64,000 nt of DNA. Origin: Polynucleobacter sp. es-EL-1 (GTDB taxonomy: Bacteria; Pseudomonadota; Gammaproteobacteria; Burkholderiales; Burkholderiaceae). This document shows, in pieces, positions 28,464 to 37,204 of the stretch (the stretch's first letter is position 1; every line of letters begins with the position of its first letter). The notes under the pieces were generated by a model, which saw only the letters and a list, made by a program, of their open reading frames with translations, was not told where the DNA came from and did no database searches. The stretch is taken from NCBI RefSeq assembly GCF_018687975.1, contig NZ_CP061310.1, positions 1,054,001 through 1,118,000 on the forward strand, given 5' to 3'. The translations under genes and the position numbers were made by a program.

Positions 28464-29165
28464 ATGAGTGATCTGAACTCTTACGGCTTTGGGCAATCTC
28501 GTCCGATTAGCACCCCGCAAATACGTAACCGCGTATTACGCAACACTTATGCCCTGCTATCGCTCTCCATGGTCCCTACCGTGATTGGCGCTTGGTTAGG
28601 CGTTGCCTTTGGCTTGAACTTCATGGCCGGCAATCCATTCCTGGGCTTTATCGTCTTTATGGCGATTGCTTTTGGATTCTTCTGGGCAATCCAAAAAAAC
28701 AAGGATAGCGGCTTAGGCGTTCTCTTATTGTTGGGTTTCACCTTCTTCATGGGCATCATGATGTCCGGCTTGATTGGTTACACCCTCAATAGTTACAGCA
28801 ACGGTGCAACACTGATCATGCTGGCGTTTGGTGGCACCGCGTCAATCTTTGCTGTCATGGCAACCATTGCTAGTGTTAGCAAGAGTGATTTCTCTGGCAT
28901 GGGCAAATGGTTGATGGTTGGCGTTTTGCTCTTGATCGTAGCCTCTCTCGCAAACATCTGGTTGCAGTTACCCGCCCTGATGCTCACTGTGATGGTATTG
29001 GCAATTGCGATTTTTTCCGCCTTTATATTGGTTGACGTTCAACGCGTCATCAATGGCGGCGAGACCAACTACGTCATGGCGACTTTAGCTATTTACTTAG
29101 ACGTCTACAACATCTTTACCAACCTACTGGCATTGCTTGGCATTGCTGGCGGTAATAGAGATTAA
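28464..29165 (+). CDS. Bax inhibitor-1/YccA family membrane protein
   Basis: 233 residues with seven hydrophobic segments and the family's C-terminal pattern (FILVDVQRVINGGETNYVMATLAIYLDVYNIFTNLL). Bacterial members such as YccA interact with FtsH; related proteins are pH-sensitive Ca2+ leak channels. The gene is one of the few plus-strand genes here, monocistronic, with its own promoter and a strong terminator. Confidence 0.93.
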   Translation: MSDLNSYGFGQSRPISTPQIRNRVLRNTYALLSLSMVPTVIGAWLGVAFGLNFMAGNPFLGFIVFMAIAFGFFWAIQKNKDSGLGVLLLLGFTFFMGIMMSGLIGYTLNSYSNGATLIMLAFGGTASIFAVMATIASVSKSDFSGMGKWLMVGVLLLIVASLANIWLQLPALMLTVMVLAIAIFSAFILVDVQRVINGGETNYVMATLAIYLDVYNIFTNLLALLGIAGGNRD

Positions 29166-29200
29166 GTATCAGAAATTTTTAGTCCTGTAGTTTTTACTCA

Positions 29201-29228
29201 AAAGGCGCTCTTGTAGCGCCTTTTTTTT
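29201..29228 (+). terminator. Rho-independent terminator
   Basis: AAAGGCGCT stem pairs with AGCGCCTTT and is followed by a run of T residues. It lies 35 bp after the Bax-inhibitor-like gene and just before the convergent rlmD end; it can serve both directions. Confidence 0.9.
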
Positions 29229-29239
29229 GCTACCTTGTT

Positions 29240-30679
29240 CTATTGCTTTCTAGACTCAAGCTCAAACACTGCAATCGATTCCACATGGGAGGTGTGCGGG
29301 AACATATTCACAATCCCAGCACTCTTGAGCACATAAGAAGCCTGGTGACACAAGATATCCGCATCTCTAGCAAGCGTTTTAGGATTGCAAGACACATACA
29401 CAATGCGAGTCGGTAACAAAGGGCTGTTTTGCTGATGCAACTGGGCTAATGCTAAACAAATTTCCATGGCACCCTCGCGTGGTGGGTCCATCAACCAACG
29501 TTGGGCTTGACCCCATGATGCAATCGTTTCTGCACTCACCTCGAACAAATCACTACGCATAAAGCTTGCCTTCTCTGCCAGGCCATTATGAATAGCATTT
29601 TCCTTTGCTCGCATGGTGAGACTTTCTAAACCCTCGATTCCCAAAACACTTTTTGCTTTTCTAGCCAGAGGCAAAGTGAAGTTACCAATTCCACAAAACA
29701 AATCGAGTACTCGGTCAGAAGGCTTGACCTCTAGCAGGCGAATGGCCTTGCTGACTAAAGCGCGATTCATCATGTGATTCACCTGCGTGAAATCCGCAGG
29801 CTTAAACGGCATCTCAATTTCAAACTCCGGCAAGCGGTAACAAAGCTTTCCGGTTAAGGGATAAAACGGTGCTACAGTTTCAACACCCTTTGGTTGCAAC
29901 CAAATCCATACCTGATGTAGGTCAGCGAAATCTCTGAGCAATTGCTCATCTGCTGGAGTTAAAGGCAAGAGCGTGCGAAACACCAAAGCAATAACTGCCT
30001 GATGTTTTTGGGGGTCGGAAGACTGCGGGTCCTCAGGTTCCCCTACCGCGATTTCAATCTGGGGCATGCGATCGACGATAGATAAACCCATCACTAACTT
30101 ACGCAACTCGGGCAACAATTGTGAGACCTTGCTTGGCAAGATCTCACAGGCTGTCATATCCGCAACATAGGCACTCTTGCCTTCATGAAAGCCAACTAAG
30201 ACCGTGCCTTTTTTAATGGAGCGATTGACCGCACTTAAGCGTGCGCGGTGACGATATTCCCATGTGGGGCCACCCATCGGGCGCAGTATTTCTTCGGGGG
30301 CTACTTTGGCGATATGCTTCAGATCATCCTCAAGCACTCGTTGCTTCATAGCTACTTGTGCTCGAATATCCAGATGCTGCATGGAACATCCCCCGCATAC
30401 ACCAAACGCAGCACACTTAGGCTGCGCCCTAAAGACTGCAGGCTTGAGGATATCGAGAACCTTGGCTTTACTAAAGCGAGCTTTATCTCGGGTGATTACA
30501 TAAGTTACGCGTTCAGTGGGTAATGCGCCTTGAATAAAGATCACTTTGCCACTTTGACCTTGGGCAGCCTCTTCTTCATTGGGAGCCAAACGGGCTATGC
30601 CTTGTGCGTCTAAATCTAAAGCCTCTACGATCACTGGCTCAGTCACCACTAGGTGAATGGGCTTTTCTCCTCTACGCAT
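29240..30679 (-). CDS. rlmD: 23S rRNA (uracil-1939-C5)-methyltransferase RlmD
   Basis: 479 residues. An N-terminal TRAM domain, an iron-sulfur cysteine set (CAAFGVCGGCSMQHL), the SAM-binding motif LDLFCGIGNFTLPLA, the DPPREG loop and the catalytic cysteine in VYVSCNP are all visible. It makes m5U1939 in 23S rRNA. The start overlaps the exonuclease gene by 8 bp. Confidence 0.95.
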   Translation of the reverse strand: MRRGEKPIHLVVTEPVIVEALDLDAQGIARLAPNEEEAAQGQSGKVIFIQGALPTERVTYVITRDKARFSKAKVLDILKPAVFRAQPKCAAFGVCGGCSMQHLDIRAQVAMKQRVLEDDLKHIAKVAPEEILRPMGGPTWEYRHRARLSAVNRSIKKGTVLVGFHEGKSAYVADMTACEILPSKVSQLLPELRKLVMGLSIVDRMPQIEIAVGEPEDPQSSDPQKHQAVIALVFRTLLPLTPADEQLLRDFADLHQVWIWLQPKGVETVAPFYPLTGKLCYRLPEFEIEMPFKPADFTQVNHMMNRALVSKAIRLLEVKPSDRVLDLFCGIGNFTLPLARKAKSVLGIEGLESLTMRAKENAIHNGLAEKASFMRSDLFEVSAETIASWGQAQRWLMDPPREGAMEICLALAQLHQQNSPLLPTRIVYVSCNPKTLARDADILCHQASYVLKSAGIVNMFPHTSHVESIAVFELESRKQ

Positions 30680-31493
30680 CCTGAGAAAAACCTAAAAGAT
30701 ATTCTTGCCACTGTGCACCATTGGGCTCTTTGGATAAACCCTCTAAATAGGTTTTCACAAATGCAATTTCTTCTTCATATTCAGCCAGTGAAAAACCACC
30801 CCGTAAGAGCTGAAAACGACAATACATGAGATAGGTATTGACGACGTCCGTTTCGCAATAGCGCCGAATGTCTTCAAGTTTCCCATCGAGGTAGGCAGGC
30901 CAAACTTGGCTGCCGTCCATACCCATCTTGCCTGGAAAACCACACAGTTTAGCTAAGCCATCTAAAGGCGCATTTGCACGGCCGTTGAATTTAGCCAATA
31001 GATCCATAAGATCTAAATGGCGCATGTGGTAACGACTGATGTAGTTATTCCACTTGAATTCTCGGCTGTCATTTTCTTGACTCTCACCCATTTCCCAATA
31101 GCGTGGAGCTTGAATGTGATTAGCTAGCGCACGGTAATGCAGCACCGGCAAATCAAAGCCACTGCCATTCCAGGAGACCAATTGTGGTGTGTATTTTTCA
31201 ATCAACTCAAAGAAGGTTTGTATTAAAACCTTCTCGTCATCTTGTACAGTGCCCAGCGTACCCACTTTAATTTGCGGAGTACCTTCTTTGGTCGTTCTAC
31301 GAATCACACAAGAAATCGCACAGATTCTCTGTAAATATAGGGGCAAAAATTCGCTGCCTGTTTTCTCAAGACGATCAGCCATCGCTTTACTAGCCACTTC
31401 GCTGTCCGACATTGATGCCGGGAAATCATCTAGGCGACGCAAACCAGCAACATCTGGAATCGTTTCAATATCAAAAACGAGAACGGTTGCCAT
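30672..31493 (-). CDS. 3'-5' exonuclease of the PolB-like exo2 family
   Basis: 273 residues with DEDD exonuclease motifs: VFDIETIPDV (motif I, residue 6 on), SWNGSGFDLPVLHYRA (motif II) and RRYCETDVVNTYLMY (motif III). The family is annotated as a predicted DNA polymerase B-like exonuclease. Its biological role is not established. It lies between nlpD and rlmD, where rpoS sits in many relatives. Confidence 0.88.
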   Translation of the reverse strand: MATVLVFDIETIPDVAGLRRLDDFPASMSDSEVASKAMADRLEKTGSEFLPLYLQRICAISCVIRRTTKEGTPQIKVGTLGTVQDDEKVLIQTFFELIEKYTPQLVSWNGSGFDLPVLHYRALANHIQAPRYWEMGESQENDSREFKWNNYISRYHMRHLDLMDLLAKFNGRANAPLDGLAKLCGFPGKMGMDGSQVWPAYLDGKLEDIRRYCETDVVNTYLMYCRFQLLRGGFSLAEYEEEIAFVKTYLEGLSKEPNGAQWQEYLLGFSQDA

Positions 31494-31527
31494 GCTAGAA
31501 AATAATGGGCAGTTTAGCGGGACGCTA

Positions 31528-32298
31528 TTACTGCAGGTATGGCATTGGGTTTACTGGCTTGCCATTGACGCGAAGTTCAAAGTGCAACTTCACTGAATTG
31601 GTATCAGTGTCACCCATCTCAGCAATTTTCTGACCCTTTTTAACCGCATCACCCTCTTTGACGAGTAAATTGCGATTATGGGCATATGCCGTTAAGTAAG
31701 TATTGTCGTGCTTAATAATCGCGAGATTTCCATAACCTCGCAAACTATTACCCGCGTAAACCACCTTACCATCTGAAGCGGCAGTGATTGGCTCGCCTAA
31801 CTTGCCAGCAATATCAATACCCTTAGTCTTTTCGCTAAATTCTTCAACTACTTTACCTTTGGCTGGCCACTCTAAACGAATACCTGGCTCAGCAACAACT
31901 TCTTTCGCAGCCTCTGTTTTAGGTGTCTCAGCCTTTGAAACCTCGCCTTTACTCATTTCTCCAGAAGACCTTGGAGTTGGCTTGACAGTCATCTTGCTGC
32001 CTTCAGGTGGTCTGACCAAAATGAGATCGCCTACTTCAATCAAATTAGGATTGGATAGGTTGTTCCAGCGGGCTAAATCACGAGGGGATTGACCATTATC
32101 CAAAGCAATACGCGCTAAGGTATCACCCCGTTTAACGCGGTAATAACCAGCAGGCACTGGCTCATTGCCGCCTCCACTGCGATCAATCACACTGGCAGGC
32201 TTAGTACGAGGAGTCGAACACCCCGTATTTAAAAGAACGGCGCTAGCTGCAAGGAGCAATAAGAAGTATTTAGTCATTGAATATATGGGAGATTTCAT
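31528..32298 (-). CDS. nlpD: NlpD-like lipoprotein (LysM + M23 domain)
   Basis: 256 residues. The lipobox ends LLNTGC; the better start is M8 (32277), which gives a standard signal. A LysM domain (YYRVKRGDTLARIALDNGQ...LILV) is followed by a lysine/threonine-rich linker and a C-terminal M23 domain (GIDIAGKLGEPITAASDGKVVYAG). The zinc ligands are incomplete (GIDIA where active enzymes have HxGxD), as in NlpD, which activates amidases rather than cutting peptidoglycan itself. It follows pcm with a 4-bp overlap. Confidence 0.92.
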   Translation of the reverse strand: MKSPIYSMTKYFLLLLAASAVLLNTGCSTPRTKPASVIDRSGGGNEPVPAGYYRVKRGDTLARIALDNGQSPRDLARWNNLSNPNLIEVGDLILVRPPEGSKMTVKPTPRSSGEMSKGEVSKAETPKTEAAKEVVAEPGIRLEWPAKGKVVEEFSEKTKGIDIAGKLGEPITAASDGKVVYAGNSLRGYGNLAIIKHDNTYLTAYAHNRNLLVKEGDAVKKGQKIAEMGDTDTNSVKLHFELRVNGKPVNPMPYLQ

Positions 32299-32963
32299 AC
32301 TACCCCTGATTGTAAGGGTACAAAAAAGACCTCGTCCAAAACCGTCCTCTGATAGCGCTGGGAGCTCATTCGCTCAACCATAATGAGTTGCTGCTCTTTT
32401 TCATTTTTAGCTACTGGGGCCACTAAACGGCCACCAATCGCCAATTGATCTAATAAGGCGTCAGGAATACCCAAACCGGCTGCCGCCAAAATAATGCCAT
32501 CAAATGGTGCAGCCTGCGGTAACCCCAAAATCCCATCGCCATAAATTAAGCGTAGATTGTTAATACGAAATGGGCGCAGTTTTGCTCTAGCCATATCGTG
32601 CAAGGGACGAATGCGCTCAATGGAATACACCTCATCTGCCAGTAAGCTTAAAACAGCGGCTTGATAACCACAGCCAGTCCCAATCTCTAATACCTTACCC
32701 AGTTTGTGACGGGGCTTATGCAATAACTCAATCATGCGAGCGACAACCGATGGCTTGGAGATCGTTTGTGAATGTCCAATGGGTAATGCCGTATCTTCAT
32801 AAGCCTGGGGATGCATGCCAGCATCCATAAAAGCATGCCGTGGAACGGTTGCAATAGCCTCTAAAGTTTTGCCGTGCTTGACTCCGGCCGCTAACACTTT
32901 AGCCGCTAAAGCTTGCCGATGACCGGCATTGCGCTCTGCCGCTGACTTCAACCGCGCGTCCAA
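32295..32963 (-). CDS. pcm: Protein-L-isoaspartate O-methyltransferase
   Basis: 222 residues. SAM-binding motif VLEIGTGCGYQAAVLS, the family hallmark PIGHSQTISKPSVVARM, and the post-I motif VYSIERI are present. It repairs isoaspartyl residues in damaged proteins. The start overlaps surE by 16 bp. surE-pcm-nlpD is a standard stationary-phase cluster. Confidence 0.95.
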   Translation of the reverse strand: MDARLKSAAERNAGHRQALAAKVLAAGVKHGKTLEAIATVPRHAFMDAGMHPQAYEDTALPIGHSQTISKPSVVARMIELLHKPRHKLGKVLEIGTGCGYQAAVLSLLADEVYSIERIRPLHDMARAKLRPFRINNLRLIYGDGILGLPQAAPFDGIILAAAGLGIPDALLDQLAIGGRLVAPVAKNEKEQQLIMVERMSSQRYQRTVLDEVFFVPLQSGVV

Positions 32964-33742
32964 CCATTCTCACGCATGGCAGCCAAACGCGCATGGTGCG
33001 TTAGGTCCAGTTGCATTGGTGTAATGGAGATGCAACCCTCATCAATCGCATGAAAGTCCGTACCTTCAGAACTATCTTTAGCATGGCCAGCAGCGCCAAT
33101 CCAATAGATATCTTCGCCCCTAGGGCTTTTTTGCATGACCACTGGCTGTGAGTGATGACGATTACCTAAACGCGTGACCCGCCAACGGTATAAATCCGCA
33201 TAAGGGCGATTTGGAATATTAACGTTCAATAAAGTAGCAACGCCTTCTGAATGCGCTAATTTAGAGACCAGCATTTGCGCAACAATATCGTGCGCAGCTT
33301 TTGCTGCATCTTCAATGCGACTCCAACCTTTATCGATTTGTGAGAAAGCAATTCCGGGTACGCCAAACATCACCCCTTCAATGGCTGCTGCCACCGTTCC
33401 AGAGTACAGGGTATCTTCACCCATGTTCTCACCCTGATTAATTCCAGAGACGACTAAATCTGGCTTTTCATCCAAGAAACCAGTCATGGCGATATGCACA
33501 CAATCAGTTGGTGTGCCGTTCACAAATAAAAAGCCGTCACGCTCTCCACCAGCCACTCGATGAATCGATAAAGGCCTAGAAAGTGTTAAGGAGTTAGAGG
33601 CCCCGCTATGGTTTTGCTCGGGGGCAATAACAGTCACCTTGCCCAATGGTCGAATGGCATTGACCAAAGCCAAGAGGCCAGGAGCTAAATATCCATCATC
33701 ATTAGAAATGAGGATATGGGGTTGTTTTAGGGGTTCGTTCAT
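32948..33742 (-). CDS. surE: 5'/3'-nucleotidase SurE
   Basis: 264 residues. The metal-binding ISNDDGYLAPG at the N-terminus, NHSGASNSLTL and the VSGINQGENMGEDTLYSGTVAAAIEG signature are intact. SurE is a nucleotide and exopolyphosphate phosphatase. It is the first gene of the surE-pcm-nlpD run. Confidence 0.96.
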   Translation of the reverse strand: MNEPLKQPHILISNDDGYLAPGLLALVNAIRPLGKVTVIAPEQNHSGASNSLTLSRPLSIHRVAGGERDGFLFVNGTPTDCVHIAMTGFLDEKPDLVVSGINQGENMGEDTLYSGTVAAAIEGVMFGVPGIAFSQIDKGWSRIEDAAKAAHDIVAQMLVSKLAHSEGVATLLNVNIPNRPYADLYRWRVTRLGNRHHSQPVVMQKSPRGEDIYWIGAAGHAKDSSEGTDFHAIDEGCISITPMQLDLTHHARLAAMRENGWTRG

Positions 33743-33796
33743 AGCTCTACTTTACCTTTATCTCTCTCTGAATCAGATAGGACCGCCTAAATACAA

Positions 33797-35356
33797 TTAA
33801 AAGGGCTCTTTACCAGCGGTAGCCAACAATACAGCTTGCGCTTGCAGGAGATTGCTTTCCGCTAAAGCCAGTTGCACTTCCAGACTACGTAATTGGGTTT
33901 GGGCGATGAGTAAATCATTAAAACCTCGTCCATTATTGGAGTACTGGGTCAAGCTAACCTGATAAGCGTCACCTGCTTGAGGCAACTGACGTTCTTTTAA
34001 AAATTGTGCCTGTCGTCTGGCTTGATCATAGTAGGCATAGGCACTATTAACTGCCAATACGATTTGCTGACGACTAGAAACGCTCCCCGCTTCGGCAGCC
34101 GCTTGACTACGCTGAGCTTGCTCTACCCCATATTTTTCTTTAGTAAAGAAATACAGCGGAATAATGAGATCTAACTCGAACTGATAGTACATTGCCCCAT
34201 TGTTGGCAGAGAATGGTCCGCGCGGAGTAAAAGAGGAGCCTATCACCTGGAAGTCTGGCAAATAGGCCTTTTTAGCCAGGTCAACACCTTTACGCGCCGC
34301 CTCAAGTTGTAGCGCTGAACTCTTTAATGAAGGATGATTGGTTTCAGCAAAGTCTTCCAGCTCTAGTAAGCTAGGCATCGTCATTGCGCGATGCATATTC
34401 CCCACTAATACCAAATTCTCACGAGAGTGTCGTCCGATGAGTGTATTAATATTTTTAATTGCAACATGCAATTGACGCTCAATCAAAAATTGATCGGCTA
34501 GAGCAGCATTTTGCGCAACCTGTGCATTGAGAAATTCAACATTGGAAGTTGTCTGTTTATTATTGCGCGCTTTAGCCAAGTTTTTAATTTTCTCCAAACG
34601 CATGGCGGCGTTCTTTAATACCTGCAACTCTTTTTGATAAGCTAAAGCACTGTAAAAAAGGGTGGATAGTTGCGCCCCCAATTGCAAATAAGTGGATTCG
34701 CTTTGCGCAAGTAAAGCTTCAGCATTGGTATTGGCGATTTCTGAGGCAAGACTTTTCTTACCTGGAAATTGAAATGGTTGTGCAAAAGAAAATCCATTAT
34801 TGCTACTAATACCTTGAGGATAAGTAGCACTTGGGGCATTAGCACCCCCCAATGCAAACGGAGAATTCGGTGGCATACCAGACCACACTAAACCCACTTG
34901 GGGGTTGGCTGGCGCATTGATCTGTGGCACTGTTGCCTTGGCAGACAAATAAGACTCACGCAAAGAGGATAACTGAGGATTGTTTAGCTTTAGGGCTAGC
35001 CACAGCTGACGCAAATCCATCTGCTCAGCTGAAGATGCTATTCCTTGGGTATATATTTTTGGCGTATTAGCTTCTGTCACTGGCTGCTTCAGCACTTCAT
35101 TAGCTTGTACACGTAAGCTCGGTGGATTACTTAAAGACGATGACTCCTGACCTGCCTGAACAGTGACGGTCGCTGGACCAGGAAGATTAGGAGTAACTGT
35201 TTGAGCATGCAGTGGTAGTGCGAGTGCCGTTGCGGCAATAGCAAATGCAGCTCGCTTTAAGGAGCGCGGCCCCACCACAATAGAGTGCTGATTCACTTTT
35301 GCTAGATTGTTAGCCAAATTAGCTGCCTTGACACTTTTAAAAACGCTATTTTTCAT
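33797..35356 (-). CDS. TolC-family outer-membrane efflux protein
   Basis: 519 residues. A long N-region with a signal peptide ends at ALPLHAQT; the mature part has two repeats of long helices typical of outer-membrane efflux proteins (QRSQAAAEAGSVSSRQQIVLAVNSAYAYYDQARRQ). It is closest in look to the CusC/CzcC-like branch linked to metal efflux. No RND pump or adaptor is adjacent, so the substrate is unknown. It is distinct from the shorter TolC-type protein at 5434-6660. Confidence 0.85.
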   Translation of the reverse strand: MKNSVFKSVKAANLANNLAKVNQHSIVVGPRSLKRAAFAIAATALALPLHAQTVTPNLPGPATVTVQAGQESSSLSNPPSLRVQANEVLKQPVTEANTPKIYTQGIASSAEQMDLRQLWLALKLNNPQLSSLRESYLSAKATVPQINAPANPQVGLVWSGMPPNSPFALGGANAPSATYPQGISSNNGFSFAQPFQFPGKKSLASEIANTNAEALLAQSESTYLQLGAQLSTLFYSALAYQKELQVLKNAAMRLEKIKNLAKARNNKQTTSNVEFLNAQVAQNAALADQFLIERQLHVAIKNINTLIGRHSRENLVLVGNMHRAMTMPSLLELEDFAETNHPSLKSSALQLEAARKGVDLAKKAYLPDFQVIGSSFTPRGPFSANNGAMYYQFELDLIIPLYFFTKEKYGVEQAQRSQAAAEAGSVSSRQQIVLAVNSAYAYYDQARRQAQFLKERQLPQAGDAYQVSLTQYSNNGRGFNDLLIAQTQLRSLEVQLALAESNLLQAQAVLLATAGKEPF

Positions 35357-35583
35357 CCCGAAGGTAGATTTCCCATCGATTACAGGGGGTTTTGGTGATT
35401 ATAGCGTTGTAGTAAAGCTCACCAATTCGCTCTTGCGAATACGAGATCGTTTGACTCGGCAAGCTACTGACCCTGCCGGAAAGATTGGCTGCGCTGAAGA
35501 ATTAAATTCATTTGGTGCAGGCTTACTTACCTAAAATTTATGCCCAATTAGTGACGGTTGATTCTGGAGAACTATCCAAGATC

Positions 35584-35856
35584 CTATCGCTTTAGATCTC
35601 GATAGAAATTTTCATGAACTCCATAACCCATTAATACCAGTTTGGCTCCATCAAGACTAACTGAATAGGCTAACAACATTTGCTGCCTTAGGTATCGAAA
35701 TTTATATACCTGAACACCCGTTAAATCACCCTTTTTCATCTCACCTAGAGCTGGCTCAGAGACAATCGCCTTGACTGCAGAATCAAGGGCTTGCTTCTCT
35801 GCTAGTGAAATTTTCTTAATTGCCCTATCAAATCAGGGCGTTGTTAATACGTTCAT
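35584..35856 (-). pseudogene. RelE/ParE-type toxin with an in-frame stop
   Basis: The frame starts at an ATG that overlaps the antitoxin stop by 4 bp. It reads MNVLTTP, then a TGA (35833-35835), then FDRAIKKISLAEKQALDSAV... through a full toxin fold ending GVHENFYRDLKR. The 82 residues after the stop look like a RelE-superfamily mRNA interferase (a KKGDLTGVQVYKFRYL strand pattern). One substitution to TGA at codon 8 would explain it, so it is most likely an inactivated toxin. Read-through or an internal start cannot be ruled out. Confidence 0.7.
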
Positions 35857-36071
35857 CCAAACTTATAAGGGGATAAATTTCCAGCCTTTACCTCTTCAAT
35901 ACTCACCAGCATATCTTGAAGCATGGTGATGGGCAGATCAGGGTTTTCTTCAGCCACCTTGCCCAAACGGGCCCAATACTCGATTTGCTTAGGCACGGAT
36001 CGATGCATTGCTTGAGCATAAGGCTTGGCATCTTCCACCAATACATCCGATAACTTAATTGCTATTGCCAT
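35853..36071 (-). CDS. ParD-like antitoxin
   Basis: 72 residues from MAIAIKLSDVL; the frame is open 24 residues further upstream but that leader is untypical. The sequence (AKPYAQAMHRSVPKQIEYWARLGKVAEENPDL) matches the short ParD-like antitoxin family with a ribbon-helix-helix type DNA-binding N-terminus. Its stop overlaps the toxin start by 4 bp, so the pair was co-translated. With the toxin broken, this antitoxin may persist as a relic or regulator. Confidence 0.8.
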   Translation of the reverse strand: MAIAIKLSDVLVEDAKPYAQAMHRSVPKQIEYWARLGKVAEENPDLPITMLQDMLVSIEEVKAGNLSPYKFG

Positions 36072-36184
36072 AATGAGCTTCCATTTAACTTGGATCAATT
36101 TAATACAAAAGGTTGCAAAAAGTAACCTTTTTACAATAAGCACAAAACATAGGATAGTTAGAAAAGGAACTGCACCTTAGGTGC

Positions 36185-36799
36185 TTATCGGCGATCCATC
36201 AGCGCTCTGGCTAAGGTGCCTGCATCAACATATTCAAGTTCACCTCCCACAGGGATACCTCTAGCAATTCTGGTGACTTTGATACCTTTGGCTTTGAGTA
36301 CTTCACCAATGTAATGGGCTGTAGCCTCACCCTCACTCGTGAAATTCGTAGCGAGCACTACCTCTCTGACCGGTACACCGGTATCAGGCACCTCAATCCG
36401 GCTGAGCAATCGATCAAAATGAATTTCATTAGGACCCATGCCATCGAGCGGAGAGATGCGCCCCATCAAGACAAAATAGTTTCCCTTAAAACTCAAAGTT
36501 TGCTCAACCATCACTTGGTCAGCAGGGGTTTCCACAATACACAGCAGCGAAGGATCGCGACGATCGTCACTACAAGTGCTACAGATTTGAGTCTCTGAGA
36601 AGGTATTGCAACGCGCACAATGACCAACCGTTTCAACTGCTTCACCAAGTGACTGAGCCAATACCGCTGCGCCATTACGATCATGCTGCAGTAAATAAAA
36701 AGCCATACGCTGGGCTGACTTGGGGCCAACACCAGGTAAAACGCGTAATGCTTCGATCAGTCGACCGAGTGCATCTTGCGGAGCTTCATGGCGTGCCAT
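36185..36799 (-). CDS. recR: Recombination protein RecR
   Basis: 204 residues. A helix-hairpin-helix N-terminus (RVLPGVGPKSAQRMAFYLL), a zinc finger (CARCNTFSETQICSTC), a Toprim domain (LCIVETPADQVMVEQT) and a C-terminal Walker-B-like segment are visible. It loads RecA with RecFO. It is in the dnaX-ybaB-recR cluster, on one strand. Confidence 0.97.
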   Translation of the reverse strand: MARHEAPQDALGRLIEALRVLPGVGPKSAQRMAFYLLQHDRNGAAVLAQSLGEAVETVGHCARCNTFSETQICSTCSDDRRDPSLLCIVETPADQVMVEQTLSFKGNYFVLMGRISPLDGMGPNEIHFDRLLSRIEVPDTGVPVREVVLATNFTSEGEATAHYIGEVLKAKGIKVTRIARGIPVGGELEYVDAGTLARALMDRR

Positions 36800-36820
36800 T
36801 AATGATTTTTCAATGAATAA

Positions 36821-37144
36821 TTAAAACGGCAACTTAAAGCCTGGAGGCATCGGCATACCAGCAGTAGCGCCTGACATTACTTGTGCACTAGCAGCTTCTA
36901 CTTGCTTAAAGGCTTCGGTATAGGCAGTTACCAATAGGTCCTCGAGCATTTCACGATCGTCCATCGCGCTGGGATCGATTTGTACACGCTTCATTTCATA
37001 TTTACCAGAGATGGTGACTTTCACTAGTCCGCCGGCAGCTTGACCCGTTACTTCTAAGGCAGCTAACTGCTCTTGTGCCACCTTCATCTTCTCTTGCATC
37101 TGCTGGGCTTGTTTCATCAAACCTGCAAGGCCACCTTTCATCAT
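36821..37144 (-). CDS. ybaB: Nucleoid-associated protein YbaB/EbfC
   Basis: 107 residues, the usual family size. The N-terminal helix MMKGGLAGLMKQAQQMQEKM and the VKVTISGKYEMKRVQIDPSAM strand are family-typical. It binds DNA as a dimer. It sits between dnaX and recR as expected. Confidence 0.95.
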   Translation of the reverse strand: MMKGGLAGLMKQAQQMQEKMKVAQEQLAALEVTGQAAGGLVKVTISGKYEMKRVQIDPSAMDDREMLEDLLVTAYTEAFKQVEAASAQVMSGATAGMPMPPGFKLPF

Positions 37145-37204
37145 CGCTTTATTTCCTTATGAATACGTGTTTATTAATTAATCATTGAAGTCAGTGCGAG
37201 TTCA

